The position numbers and the translations under genes are program-made. The notes below the pieces were generated by a model that saw only the letters and a list, made by a program, of their open reading frames with translations, searched no databases and was not told the DNA's origin. From the NCBI GenBank assembly GCA_002897775.1, contig BDTR01000029.1:67001-131000 (forward strand): a stretch of 64,000 nt of DNA, given 5' to 3'. The DNA comes from a bacterium BMS3Bbin08 (GTDB lineage Bacteria > Nitrospirota > Thermodesulfovibrionia > UBA6902 > BMS3Bbin08). Below are positions 1 through 8,773 of this stretch, piece by piece (position 1 is the first letter of the stretch; each line of letters opens with the position of its first letter).

Positions 1-348
1 GAACGTTGAAGCGCGGGCCTTTGTCATGTCAATTATCTGGTCAAGTATGACCACTGTTCCCGGCTTCAGGTCTTTTTTAATACCGCCGACCGCGCCCACC
101 GATATGATCCTCTGAACCCCGAGTTTTTTAAATCCCCAGATATTTGCCCTGTAGTTGATCAAATGCGGCGGAATATCGTGACGGCTGCCATGACGCGGAA
201 GGAACGAGACCTCAGTATCTCCGGTCCGGCCTATAACGTATTCGTCAGAAGGCCTGCCGAAAGGTGTGCTGATCTTTTTTCTTTTGCTGACGCGCAGACC
301 TTTTATCTCATACAACCCGCTGCCGCCTATTACGCCTATTTTCTTCAT
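1..348 (-). CDS. mtnP: S-methyl-5'-thioadenosine phosphorylase family (5' part, gene runs off window start)
   Basis: Reverse-strand reading gives 116 residues beginning MKKIGVIGGSGLYEI, the glycine-rich phosphate-binding start typical of MTA/purine nucleoside phosphorylases, followed by FLPRHGSRHDIPPH and NYRANIW, both characteristic of the MtnP branch, and a VGAVGGI segment. The family cleaves methylthioadenosine with phosphate, in methionine salvage. The ATG is preceded by a GAAGGGGAACGT stretch that supplies a ribosome binding site. The C-terminal half lies outside the window, so substrate (MTA versus hypoxanthine/guanosine) cannot be settled. It is transcribed divergently from tldD. Confidence 0.88.
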   Translation of the reverse strand, partial: MKKIGVIGGSGLYEIKGLRVSKRKKISTPFGRPSDEYVIGRTGDTEVSFLPRHGSRHDIPPHLINYRANIWGFKKLGVQRIISVGAVGGIKKDLKPGTVVILDQIIDMTKARASTF

Positions 349-517
349 ACGTTCCCCTTCACATTAACCGCATATCACGTGTGAGACGCGAAACAGGATA
401 TATTGTATAATAAACCGGTTCTTTTAAGCACGGAAAAATCAGATTCTAAATCCGGGATCCTGTGTGCCGGATCCATCGTAAGTTTATTAGCTTAGTAAAA
501 TCCCTGAAGGAGGCAGC

Positions 518-1912
518 ATGAAGACCATACCTGACGAGTTGGCGGAGCGGATACTAAAAAAAGCTGTTTCAAGAGGCGGGGACTACGCTGATATATTTGT
601 GGAGCATAAGGACCAGGTATCCCTTCAGCTTGAGGATGACAAGATCGAAAAGGTCATTTCCGGAATTGACGCGGGGATAGGTGTCCGGGTCATTTTCAGG
701 GACAGGACCGCGTACGCGTACAGCAATGAATTCTCAGAATCCGCGCTTTTGCATCTCGCGGACACCGTCAGCAGGGCCGCTGAAGAAAAAACAGATGTGA
801 CCATTAATTTGAAAAAAGCCGGACCGCGGGTCGATTTCAAAATTAAGCTCGATCCCCGGGCGGTGGGAATGGAAAGAAAGATCCGGCTGGTTGAGGATGC
901 CAACAGGACGGCCAGAAAGGTCAGCGGCAAGATCAGGCAGGTCTCAGTTAATTACCGGGATTTTGTGCAAAATATTTATATAGCGACGTCTGACGGTGTG
1001 ATCGCGGAGGACGAACGAATTCATACGGTTGCCATTGTGCATGTGGTGGCCGCCGATGGAGATGTACTGCAGACAGGATATGAACCTGTTGGAGGGCTTA
1101 TAGGCTTTGAACTTTTTGAAGAGCATTCTTTTGAAGAGACAGCCCGGAATGTGGCGCGAAAGGCAGTGGCCATGCTAGGCGCGCAAAAGATCTCCGGCGG
1201 CAGAATGCCGGTTGTGATCTCAGCGGCTGCAGGGGGGACCATGATCCACGAGGCTGTGGGACACGGCCTTGAGGCGGACCTGGTGCAGCAGGGACTCTCA
1301 GTGTTTTCGAACAGGAAGGGGCAGCAGATCGCGTCAGAACTGGTTACTGTGATCGATGATTCGACCCTGCCTAACAGGAGAGGCTCGTTCAGATTTGATG
1401 ACGAGGGTTGGCCGTCCCAGAGAACGGTTTTGGTTGAAAAGGGAATATTAAAGGGATTTATGTATGACAGATTGACCGCGATGAAAGATAAGTGTGCCTC
1501 TACAGGCAACGGCCGCCGTGAATCTTATGAGTCCAGGCCGATCCCCAGGATGACAAATACGTTCATTGCTCCGGGCGTCAGTGACCCGCTGGAGATCATA
1601 AGGTCGGTGGACAGGGGTTTTTTTGTCAGGAAGATGGGGGGCGGGCAGGTAAATACTGTAACCGGTGAGTTTGTATTTGAGGTCTCTGAAGGCTATATAG
1701 TGGAAAAGGGACAGATCAGCGAGCCGGTGAGGGGAGCGACACTTATCGGCAATGGGCCGGAGGTGCTTAGATCAATTGATATGGTGGGTAATGACCTTGG
1801 TTTTTCCATCGGCACATGCGGCAAAGACGCCCAGGGAGTACCGGTCTCTGACGCGATGCCGACTGTACGGATTCCGGATATAGTTGTGGGCGGAAAGGTA
1901 CAGGGTGGGTAA
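518..1912 (+). CDS. tldD: TldD metalloprotease subunit
   Basis: A 464-residue protein, full length for the family. The HEAVGHGLEAD motif near residue 245 is the TldD HExxxH zinc site, and the C-terminal segments GGGQVNTVTGEF and GNDLGF are standard for TldD/PmbA. TldD forms a heterodimer with TldE/PmbA that degrades unfolded peptides and processes some ribosomal peptides; no tldE is visible nearby. A strong AAGGAGGCAGC ribosome binding site precedes the ATG. It lies 112 bp upstream of lpxC on the same strand. Confidence 0.95.
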   Translation: MKTIPDELAERILKKAVSRGGDYADIFVEHKDQVSLQLEDDKIEKVISGIDAGIGVRVIFRDRTAYAYSNEFSESALLHLADTVSRAAEEKTDVTINLKKAGPRVDFKIKLDPRAVGMERKIRLVEDANRTARKVSGKIRQVSVNYRDFVQNIYIATSDGVIAEDERIHTVAIVHVVAADGDVLQTGYEPVGGLIGFELFEEHSFEETARNVARKAVAMLGAQKISGGRMPVVISAAAGGTMIHEAVGHGLEADLVQQGLSVFSNRKGQQIASELVTVIDDSTLPNRRGSFRFDDEGWPSQRTVLVEKGILKGFMYDRLTAMKDKCASTGNGRRESYESRPIPRMTNTFIAPGVSDPLEIIRSVDRGFFVRKMGGGQVNTVTGEFVFEVSEGYIVEKGQISEPVRGATLIGNGPEVLRSIDMVGNDLGFSIGTCGKDAQGVPVSDAMPTVRIPDIVVGGKVQGG

Positions 1913-2024
1913 AATTAATACATATAAATAGCTTAAATGAGACAGTCCCGCGCCTGACGCCCTTGTTTTTTAAGAAAAAACACATCTGGTATGTAAATTG
2001 CTATATACAGTCCGTATCTGCACT

Positions 2025-2921
2025 ATGCGTTATCAAAACACAATAAAAGAGGAAGTCCATATAAGCGGAGTGGGGCTCCACTCGGGCAGGGCCATAAATA
2101 TGCGTCTGAAACCCGCGCCAAGGGATGCGGGTATTTCTTTTATCAGAACAGACAGGGGAAATGTCCGGATCAGGGCCCGTATTGAGAATGTCGCGGACAC
2201 GACATTTGCCACGAATCTTGCTTATGACGGGGTAAAGGTAGGGACGGTCGAACATCTCTTATCCGCGCTGGCAGGATTGAAAATAGACAACCTCTATGTT
2301 GAGCTTGACGGTCCTGAAGTTCCGATAATGGATGGAAGCGCCAGCTGCTTTACCCGGAAAATTCTTGATGAAGGAATGATCGCCAGGCAGGCAAAACGGG
2401 TTTCATGCATGAGGATACTGAAGCCCGTGGTTGTTATGGAAGGTCCCTGCCAGATAGCGGTCGTTCCGTATGAGGGCACAAGAATAACCTTTAGTGTTAA
2501 TTATAACCATCCTTCATTCGGGGAGCAGAAGTTCAGCCTTGATATATCAGAGGCTGACTTTATCAAAGAGATAGCTCCCGCAAAGACTTTCGGGTTTTTG
2601 AAGGATGTCAAAATGCTGAGGTCCAGGGGCCTGGCCAGGGGCGGCTCTCTGGATAACGCTATTGTGGTCGGAGAGAGCGGGATACTGAATGAGAAAGGTC
2701 TCCGCTTTAAAAACGAGTTTGTAAGACACAAGATCCTGGATGCCCTTGGTGATATTTCATTATTGGGCCGGCCGATCTACGCGCATGTAATAGCCAACAG
2801 GGCGGGCCATACCCTGAACATCAAGCTTCTCAGGAAAATACTCAAGCTTACCGATGCATGGGAAATTGTATCAGCCCCTTTAACACCCGAAGTGCGCCGC
2901 GAAGTCGCGGTACAGATCTAG
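2025..2921 (+). CDS. lpxC: UDP-3-O-acyl-N-acetylglucosamine deacetylase (lipid A biosynthesis)
   Basis: LpxC catalyses the committed zinc-dependent deacetylation of lipid A synthesis in the cytoplasm. Seen here: the N-terminal HISGVGLHSG, the zinc-ligand segment VEHLLSALAGL around residue 77, the substrate-binding KTFGF, and the second zinc segment HKILDALGD near residue 235, ending with AGHTLN. Length of 298 residues from the chosen ATG is normal. An in-frame TTG at 1998 would add nine residues that do not resemble the family, so the ATG at 2025 was preferred; neither has a strong ribosome binding site. Its presence shows that the organism makes lipid A. Confidence 0.94.
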   Translation: MRYQNTIKEEVHISGVGLHSGRAINMRLKPAPRDAGISFIRTDRGNVRIRARIENVADTTFATNLAYDGVKVGTVEHLLSALAGLKIDNLYVELDGPEVPIMDGSASCFTRKILDEGMIARQAKRVSCMRILKPVVVMEGPCQIAVVPYEGTRITFSVNYNHPSFGEQKFSLDISEADFIKEIAPAKTFGFLKDVKMLRSRGLARGGSLDNAIVVGESGILNEKGLRFKNEFVRHKILDALGDISLLGRPIYAHVIANRAGHTLNIKLLRKILKLTDAWEIVSAPLTPEVRREVAVQI

Positions 2922-2923
2922 CA

Positions 2924-3033
2924 GAGGGCCTGCCGTTTTAAATTGACGATTGACGATTGATGATTGAAGAAGCAGATCTGTGCCTGCCCGCCGGTTCTTG
3001 AGGAGGGCCTGCCGTTTTAAATTGACGATTGAC
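2924..3033. repeat. 31-bp direct repeat pair in the lpxC 3' region
   Basis: The 31 bases at 2924-2954 recur exactly at 3003-3033 (both start GAGGGCCTGCCGTT and end in GACGATTGAC). The spacer contains a TGCCTGCCCGCCGG string that also occurs around 37372 and, with one change, near 51528. No gene is seen in 2922-3130. This looks like a low-copy dispersed intergenic repeat family rather than a regulatory site. Confidence 0.7.
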
Positions 3034-3130
3034 AAGTGACGATTGAAGATTTTAAAGACAGATAAAGTCCTTAAAATATTTTGTAAACAAATAACGTATA
3101 ACGGATAACTTTTAACATTCCTGTCCCGAT

Positions 3131-3174
3131 AAAAAAAAGGCTGCTCCGATCGGACAATCCGGATCGGAACAGCC
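3131..3174 (-). terminator. Rho-independent terminator of the Lys-rich protein gene
   Basis: Arms 3139-3151 and 3162-3174 pair over 13 positions with one G-U/mismatch and can extend inward through GGA/TCC. On the minus strand the hairpin is followed by eight T residues (A-tract 3131-3138 on the plus strand), the classical intrinsic terminator form, 24 bp after the stop codon at 3198. Confidence 0.82.
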
Positions 3175-3197
3175 AAGCTGTTAAACACTATAAAGTG

Positions 3198-3323
3198 TTA
3201 TCTTTTTTTCTTCTTCTTAGCAGCTTTCTTCTTTACAGCTTTTTTCTTCTTCTTCGGAGCTGCCTTTTTCTTCTTTACAGCTTTTTTCTTCTTCTTTGCA
3301 GCGGCTTTTTTCTTGGCGGCCAT
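3198..3323 (-). CDS. Very Lys/Ala-rich basic protein, 41 aa
   Basis: The reading frame encodes MAAKKKAAAKKKKK followed by AV-KKKK and AP-KKKKK blocks, ending KKKKKR. About two thirds of residues are lysine. This resembles histone H1-like or AlgP-type tails that bind DNA or RNA non-specifically; no folded domain is present. A strong AAAGGGGGTGA ribosome binding site and a proper terminator downstream argue that the gene is real despite its low complexity. Function as a nucleoid-associated or ribosome-associated peptide is inference. Confidence 0.8.
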   Translation of the reverse strand: MAAKKKAAAKKKKKAVKKKKAAPKKKKKAVKKKAAKKKKKR

Positions 3324-3371
3324 TCTTTTTCACCCCCTTTCCGCTCCCACTTGATGGGAACAAGCTTGGTT

Positions 3372-3917
3372 TTACAGTCTGCCCAGCAATAAGATCTTCT
3401 TGGCGGCCAGAAGTTTTTTCAGGCGACGGTCTCCTGCCCGCTTCTTTGTCTTGTATTCCGAATCGCTCATTACGGTATAGTTGATCTCCCGGCCGAACCT
3501 CTTTTCCAGGTCGGTCAGATTTTTTTCTATATGGTTTGAATCGCTCACTATAAACAGATCTATCGAAGGAACATTCGGGTTTGATGTATAAGGACCGTGG
3601 ATGAACGCTTTTTTTACGTCCGACGCCTTTAACACTGACTTTAGAGCTCCGGGAAGGCCGAGTGACTTGGCTATCAGGCCCTTGAGTTCAGGGAACACGG
3701 ATGAATTCTTGTTGACCTTAAAATATTTGAGGTTGCCTTCTCTTTCGCTTGTTACGAGATCCATTGATCCGAGATTGTCCAGCTCTTTTTTAACTCCTGA
3801 CGGATTTTTTCCGACAAGCCTGGCGATCTCACGCACATAAAACTTTTCCTCGGGGCTGTTAAAGAGCAGCGACATGATATCAGCCCTTATTCCTGATGTA
3901 AAAAGTTTCTCCAGCAT
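3372..3917 (-). CDS. Winged-helix regulator with a degenerate MNT nucleotidyltransferase domain
   Basis: 181 residues. The N-terminal 75 residues form a winged helix (FYVREIARLVGKNPSGVKKELDNL is the recognition region, read here in pieces), as in ArsR/MarR-like families. The C-terminal part begins AFIHGPYT and contains SIDLFIVSD, which matches the nucleotidyltransferase fold where the consensus is GSxARG followed by SDIDLLIV. The GS and first DxD positions are altered, so catalysis is doubtful. The fusion is known in genes annotated as transcriptional regulators with an NTase domain. An AT-rich palindromic stretch ATATATCACTAATAGATATA at 3917-3936 sits just upstream and could be an operator. 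Confidence 0.72.
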   Translation of the reverse strand: MLEKLFTSGIRADIMSLLFNSPEEKFYVREIARLVGKNPSGVKKELDNLGSMDLVTSEREGNLKYFKVNKNSSVFPELKGLIAKSLGLPGALKSVLKASDVKKAFIHGPYTSNPNVPSIDLFIVSDSNHIEKNLTDLEKRFGREINYTVMSDSEYKTKKRAGDRRLKKLLAAKKILLLGRL

Positions 3918-4056
3918 ATATCACTAATAGATATATATAACATTTTTTTTTTTTTGTCAAGTAAAAAATGCAAAAAATGAACATAAAAATACTTTTTGTA
4001 TACAATCTGATCGTTGCCGATAAGTATACTTTTGTTGACAAAAAGTAAACATTTCT

Positions 4057-4111
4057 AAAAAAGTAGAGAGCCCCGTTAGAAATTTATAATTTCTAACGGG
4101 GCTCTCTACTT
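4057..4111. repeat. Long perfect hairpin, copy 1 of a 40-bp repeat
   Basis: Arms 4061-4083 and 4089-4111 are perfectly complementary over 23 bp around a 5-base loop. The left 40 bases (4057-4096) recur exactly at 5848-5887. It lies in a divergent promoter region (3917 minus, 4139 plus), where a terminator serving a neighbouring gene makes little sense, so a mobile or dispersed palindromic unit is a better reading. On the minus strand the hairpin is followed by a six-T run and could terminate. Confidence 0.8.
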
Positions 4112-4138
4112 CAGTAAGTAGTGTGATATAATCTCATT

Positions 4139-5143
4139 ATGAAAGAGGCGATGTTCTATGAGAAACTGGAGAAGCAGAAGGTCAAGTGCGCCCTCTGCGC
4201 GCACAGATGTGTTATAGCTGAGGGCAGACGCGGCAAATGCGGGGTCAGGGAGAACAGGAAGGGTGTTCTTTACAGCCTTGTTTACGGAAAGCTGATCGCC
4301 ATGAACATTGACCCCATAGAGAAAAAGCCGCTGTTTCATTTTTATCCATCGTCCGTTTCTTTTTCAATTGCCACTGTCGGGTGCAATTTCAGGTGTATGC
4401 ACTGCCAGAACTATGATATCTCACAGAATCCAAAACATCACAATGCCATAGAAGGCAGGGATGTGACCCCTGAGTTTATTGTTGACGCGGCTGAAGAGGC
4501 GGGATGTCAGAGCATTTCCTATACGTATACCGAGCCCACGATCTTTTTTGAATTTGCTTATGAGTGTGCCAGGCTCGCGCGCAAAAGGGATATCAGGAAT
4601 GTTTTTGTGAGCAACGGATACATTACTGCCGAAGCCGCGAAAGAAATTGCCCCTTATCTTGACGGGATCAATATAGACCTTAAAGGTGATGATGAGTTCT
4701 ACAAAGAAATATGCGGCGCGAGGCTGCAGCCTGTTCTGGATACAATAAAACTTATGAAGGAGCTTGGGGTGTGGGTGGAGGTTACGACGCTTATTATTCC
4801 TTCGCGCAACGATTCGGATGAGACGCTAACGTGGATAGCGGAATATATCAGCTCGATCGACCCGGCGATCCCGTGGCACGTGACGCAGTTCTATCCGACG
4901 TATAAGCTTCAGGATGAGCCCAGGACACCTGTCAAGACCCTGAGAAAGGCAAAGGAAACAGGCGTTAAGGCCGGACTTAAATACGTTTACGAGGGTAATG
5001 TCCCGGGAGAGGGCGGGGAGAACAGTTATTGCCCGAACTGCGGTGAGCTGATCATCAAGCGCTTTGGTTATCAGATAAAAGAAAACAAAATGATCGATTC
5101 TAAATGCTTCAAGTGCGGTAATAAGATCGAAGGTGTTTTCTAA
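4139..5143 (+). CDS. amrS: AmmeMemoRadiSam-type radical SAM protein (AmrS / PflA-like)
   Basis: 334 residues starting MKEAMFYEKLEK, the usual start of this family. Two Cys pairs (CALCAHRC) precede the radical-SAM cluster motif CNFRCMHC near residue 82, followed by SYTYTEP and FVSNGYI, all hallmarks of the AmrS group, which is related to pyruvate-formate-lyase activating enzymes. The C-terminal tail carries CPNCG and CFKCG, a zinc-ribbon-like pair. The family acts with the AMMECR1 and Memo proteins in an unresolved modification; those partners are not in the window. It is followed 52 bp later by a DtxR-type regulator. Confidence 0.87.
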   Translation: MKEAMFYEKLEKQKVKCALCAHRCVIAEGRRGKCGVRENRKGVLYSLVYGKLIAMNIDPIEKKPLFHFYPSSVSFSIATVGCNFRCMHCQNYDISQNPKHHNAIEGRDVTPEFIVDAAEEAGCQSISYTYTEPTIFFEFAYECARLARKRDIRNVFVSNGYITAEAAKEIAPYLDGINIDLKGDDEFYKEICGARLQPVLDTIKLMKELGVWVEVTTLIIPSRNDSDETLTWIAEYISSIDPAIPWHVTQFYPTYKLQDEPRTPVKTLRKAKETGVKAGLKYVYEGNVPGEGGENSYCPNCGELIIKRFGYQIKENKMIDSKCFKCGNKIEGVF

Positions 5144-5195
5144 CGGCGCGGGCAGTATATGTATCTCTGCATTTTGTTTGTGTTAAAATTAAACC

Positions 5196-5843
5196 ATGGA
5201 TAAAAAACTGACTGATGAGATACTGGAGCTTTTATGGTCCATGAGGGAAAAGGGACTGAAAAGCTATGCCAGGCTTGTTGACGGGATAGGCGACAAAGAT
5301 ACGCCCGAGGCTATAAGAAAAATGGAAAAGGCCGGCCTTATAACTGTTTCCGGCGATATGGTAGAGCTTAATGTCAAGGGCGATCACCGTGCCAGGGACC
5401 TGATAAGAAGGCATCGTCTTGCTGAAAGACTTTTTTATGATGTGCTGGAGGTCGGAATGGGGGAGAGCGAGACAGTTGCCTGTGAGATAGAGCACTTTCT
5501 TTCTCCGTCCGTCACTGACAGTGTCTGTTCTTTTCTCGGGCATCCGCCGACCTGTCCGCACGGCAAGCCTATTCCGCGGGGCGAGTGCTGCTCCAAATAC
5601 AAGCGTTCAATGAGACCCCTTGTCATGCAGCTGAAAGAACTTGAGGTCGGCGCCAAAGGAAGAATAGTGTTTATAGTTCCTTCCGACGAATCGCGCATTG
5701 CGCGCCTCGCGTCCCTGGGGATCATTCCGGGCAGTATTATAAAACTGAAGCAAAAAAAGCCTTCATTTGTATTGAAGATAGACGAGACAACTCTGGCCGT
5801 AGATTCGGCAATTGCGGAAGGGATCTATGTCAAACAGATCTAG
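5196..5843 (+). CDS. DtxR/MntR-family metal-dependent regulator with FeoA-like domain
   Basis: 215 residues. Residues 1-65 form the winged helix, residues 66-140 carry the dimerisation and metal-binding segment with ACEIEHFLSP and HPPTCPHGKPIPRGECC, and the C-terminal 65 residues form an SH3-like FeoA domain (GAKGRIVFI to AEGIYVKQI). DtxR-family proteins repress iron or manganese uptake genes when metal is bound. The cysteine-rich HPPTCPHG...CC segment is common in anaerobe members. No feoAB is adjacent; the gene follows amrS, perhaps in one transcript. Confidence 0.87.
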   Translation: MDKKLTDEILELLWSMREKGLKSYARLVDGIGDKDTPEAIRKMEKAGLITVSGDMVELNVKGDHRARDLIRRHRLAERLFYDVLEVGMGESETVACEIEHFLSPSVTDSVCSFLGHPPTCPHGKPIPRGECCSKYKRSMRPLVMQLKELEVGAKGRIVFIVPSDESRIARLASLGIIPGSIIKLKQKKPSFVLKIDETTLAVDSAIAEGIYVKQI

Positions 5844-5847
5844 TTTT

Positions 5848-5887
5848 AAAAAAGTAGAGAGCCCCGTTAGAAATTTATAATTTCTAA
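5848..5887 (+). repeat. 40-bp repeat, copy 2 (interrupted hairpin)
   Basis: Identical to 4057-4096. In this copy the right arm is replaced by unrelated sequence (ACGGGGTAAATAGCG onward, including TCGGGATCTCCGC that recurs near 16212). A CTCTCTACT and a CTACTTCAGT matching the right flank of copy 1 reappear at 5982-6016, so copy 2 looks like the same unit split by about 100 bp. Confidence 0.72.
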
Positions 5888-6012
5888 ACAACGGGGTAAA
5901 TAGCGAATAGCCCCGAAAAGTCGGGATCTCCGCTTCGCTACGACAAGCAGCGAGAAAAAACAGAAATTAAAAGATTAAAAGTCTCTCTACTCGTTACCCT
6001 CTACCTGCTACT

Positions 6013-7419
6013 TCAGTTAGGTGCGAGCACCTCGAGTCTTTTCTTCGCGTGTATACCGAGTTCGGTGTCCGGCGCGACTTTTACCTGATTTCTGTACTCC
6101 CTGACAGCTGACCGGAGGTCTCCTGTATTCTCATAGCATATACCAAGCAGTCCGTGGACCTCGGGATGCTCCGGCGTAATAGCGGCGAAATTCCTGAGAT
6201 AAGGAACAGCTTCCCTGTAACGGCGGATGAAGTAATAACTTTTACCCGCGGCAAGGAGGGATCCCGGATGTTCGGGATATAACGCGAGACTTCTTTTGAA
6301 CTCATGTATGGCAGGCTCATAACTACCCTGGGAATAGTGAACAACGCCCAGTCCGTAAATAGCAGGCTGATACCCCGGATCAATTGAAAGGGCCTTGCTG
6401 AATGACCTGTATGCTCCTGTATAGTTCTTCTGCCGCAATTTCACAAAGCCCAGCAGGTTGTAAAAAGGCGCCTGCCTGTTATTGATGGATATCGCCTGGT
6501 TTATTTTTTGCTCCGCAACTGTGAAATTTCTTTTTTTGTAATTATTTTCCGCCTCGTCATAAATAAAGTAAACCCTGTTTATATTCTTTATGCTTTGAAT
6601 GACATTCTGAAAACGCATGCTGAACTTGCCGTCACCTGTTATGTTGTATGCCGGCAGTTCATTGATCATTTGCCGGATCTCATCGAGCCTGACCTCTGTC
6701 CTTGGATGCGTTGACAGCAGGCTGCTTATAAAGTCCTCACCGGACCGTGACTTTCCCTGCCGTTTAAGATAGCTGTCCACTGATATTTCAAGGACCTTAT
6801 GCGCCCTTAATGCCTCTTCAGGGTCATAGCCGAGTTCTGCCATATATCTGGCCCCCAGCCTGTCTGCCTGGATCTCCTGGCTTCTGTCATATTTAAGCAG
6901 GTAGAGCGACGTGCCTATAGCGCCGATGGTTAAAAGGGCGTCAGCGCCTTTTTTACCGGCAAGCGCGCCGGCCCCGGCCGCAAGCCCGATCTGTTGAAGC
7001 GCGGCGCGGGACATCCTCTGTGCCGAATGCCTGGCCATGACATGGCCGATCTCATGCCCTATGATCGCGGCAAACTGCGCTTCATTTTCAAGTTCGCTCA
7101 GGAGCCCCCTTGTGATCGCTATGTAGCCGGGAAGGGCGAAGGCGTTCGGAATAGAAGTGTTCTGAACGTGAAATTCCATCGGGAGCCACGGCCTTTCGGC
7201 ATTCAGCCAGATGCGCTTCGCTATGCCACCCAGATAGGATTCAAGCGCCGGATCATTATACCCGCCTCCGAACTCCCAGTTAAGTGAAGGCGCGGCCTCT
7301 TTGCCAATGGAGATCTCCTGAGCTTCGCTTACAAGCATTAATTCCCGCTGGCCTGTAACCGGGTTAACCGCGCAGGACGTAAGGATAAGAAGAATAAAGA
7401 TAAAGAATTTTCTAAGCAT
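6013..7419 (-). CDS. M48-family periplasmic metalloprotease with TPR repeats (BepA-like lipoprotein)
   Basis: 468 residues. The N-terminus is a lipoprotein signal with lipobox LTSC at residue 16. The zinc protease motif HEIGHVMARH is near residue 122 with the third ligand region SQEIQADRLGARYM around 182. Residues 300-465 form about five TPR repeats (AFYNLLGFVKLRQKNYTGA and similar). This arrangement matches BepA/YfgC, which handles outer-membrane protein assembly and LptD maturation in the periplasm. The organism also has the BamA and TamB genes in this window. Length and order of domains are normal for BepA. Confidence 0.88.
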   Translation of the reverse strand: MLRKFFIFILLILTSCAVNPVTGQRELMLVSEAQEISIGKEAAPSLNWEFGGGYNDPALESYLGGIAKRIWLNAERPWLPMEFHVQNTSIPNAFALPGYIAITRGLLSELENEAQFAAIIGHEIGHVMARHSAQRMSRAALQQIGLAAGAGALAGKKGADALLTIGAIGTSLYLLKYDRSQEIQADRLGARYMAELGYDPEEALRAHKVLEISVDSYLKRQGKSRSGEDFISSLLSTHPRTEVRLDEIRQMINELPAYNITGDGKFSMRFQNVIQSIKNINRVYFIYDEAENNYKKRNFTVAEQKINQAISINNRQAPFYNLLGFVKLRQKNYTGAYRSFSKALSIDPGYQPAIYGLGVVHYSQGSYEPAIHEFKRSLALYPEHPGSLLAAGKSYYFIRRYREAVPYLRNFAAITPEHPEVHGLLGICYENTGDLRSAVREYRNQVKVAPDTELGIHAKKRLEVLAPN

Positions 7420-7695
7420 GGTTTATCCGGACCAAATTTTCTTTCAGGAAATCAATTGCGACATAAGCGCTTTACCTGGATATATTTTATCCTATTATAA
7501 TATTGTCTTCAACTTTGATGATCATTCGTAATATCTGTTTCACAGGAGCAATTGCCCGTGTGACGCGGAATTCAACGGCAAATTACCGGACCGGCACGAC
7601 CTGCAAAATTTTTATTTGATATCCGCTGGAGATATGGATTATTATATCCCTATAATCAAAGGCTTCAGGAAATTATTATTTTAACGGGGGTAGCC

Positions 7696-8082
7696 ATGGC
7701 GCAGAACAAAGTGGTAGTACAGTATGTGGATGGTACTCTGGTAAAAGGTGAGACCAGAGATTTTTCGCCTAACAAGGATACCTTTCACATGCAACAGCAG
7801 GATAATGAAATCTTGACCATACATATGGAAAAGCTGAAGGCAGTGTTCTTTGTTAAGGATTATGAGGGCAATAAGGACTATAATGAGACGTATGAGGATA
7901 TTATAGCGGGCGGAGGCAAGAAGATCAGAGTGAAATTCTCTGACGGCGAGACTATGATAGGATATGCCCAGGTCTTTATGCCCAAGCGAATCGGTTTTTT
8001 CATCATTCCGGCGGACAAAGAAAGCAATAACGAACGTATCTTTATTCTAAATTCAGCAACTGAATCAGTAAAATTCCTTTAG
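7696..8082 (+). CDS. Conserved hypothetical protein, two beta-rich SH3-like halves
   Basis: 128 residues without signal or membrane segment. Two related halves are visible: KVVVQYVDGTLVKGETRDF and KIRVKFSDGETMIGYAQVF each start a beta-strand repeat, and the second ends with FFIIPADKESNNERIFIL. The pattern is seen in uncharacterised proteins of Desulfobacterota and Nitrospirota (I associate it with the DUF6982 group, from memory). A GGGGGTAGCC sequence lies upstream of the ATG. Function unknown. Confidence 0.7.
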   Translation: MAQNKVVVQYVDGTLVKGETRDFSPNKDTFHMQQQDNEILTIHMEKLKAVFFVKDYEGNKDYNETYEDIIAGGGKKIRVKFSDGETMIGYAQVFMPKRIGFFIIPADKESNNERIFILNSATESVKFL

Positions 8083-8087
8083 CGCCT

Positions 8088-8773
8088 TCAGGGGTTGTTT
8101 TCTTCGTCTGTTTCCGGGGTGGCAAAGAACGCCGGAACCATTGAGCCTGTCATCAGCACAACCCCGATAACAAATACAACCTTTGCTATTGCGCGGTCAT
8201 ATCTCAGGAGATTCCAGTTGCCCGGCAGAACGTTCCAGTCGTGGATCCCGCTCCTGCAAGCGGAAGGGCCATCAGACGGGCGTCAGCCATGTATTTACTT
8301 ATGTTCAGGAAATTTTCCCCGAACCAGAAAAGACAGAAAGCCGTCGCAAGATACTCTTTTTTAACCAGGAAATATATCATTAATATAAGCGGCCACATCA
8401 ACTGGCTTATTGTGCCTCCAGGAAACTGGATCGTATCACCGAACGGACTGAAAAGAATATGACCGAACTCGTGGAAGGGCAGGTTCACATAATCAAGAAA
8501 ACACCACGAAGAACGTTTAATGACCATATAAAAAAAGAAAAAAGCCATGATACCGATAATGGAATATTTCCCTGCCCGTGATGCCCAGAGATCAACAGAG
8601 GCAAGAAGTTCACTGTCCTCCGAATGATCCGGGTGTTCAGTTGCTGAAAGACCGACTGGTTCAGGCATACTGCGCCGGGAGTCGAATTTTGCAAACACGA
8701 TCCCGCATCTCTGGCATTCTGTGCCTTCCGGTTGTTCAAAATTACATTTAGGGCAGATAATTTTATCTTCCAT
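8088..8773 (-). pseudogene. Membrane HEFGH zinc-protease-like protein, frameshifted near 8250
   Basis: The N-terminus is a zinc ribbon (CPKCNFEQPEGTECQRCG) followed by membrane segments and LPFHEFGHILF, the HExxH motif of site-2-protease-like membrane proteins. The first frame ends at 8204 with an unrelated tail. A different frame from about 8250 down to the stop at 8088 continues naturally with IHDWNVLPGNWNLLRYDRA and a further membrane segment. Restoring one G in the GGG run at about 8247-8254 (reading GCGGGGATCCAC on the minus strand) joins the two. This is either a sequencing error in a short homopolymer or a real one-base deletion. Confidence 0.72.

Noticed and set aside
3195-3392. Leu/Phe-rich plus-strand frame (possible membrane peptide)
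   Set aside because: It is the antisense reading of the Lys-rich gene at 3198-3323, which has the ribosome binding site and terminator.
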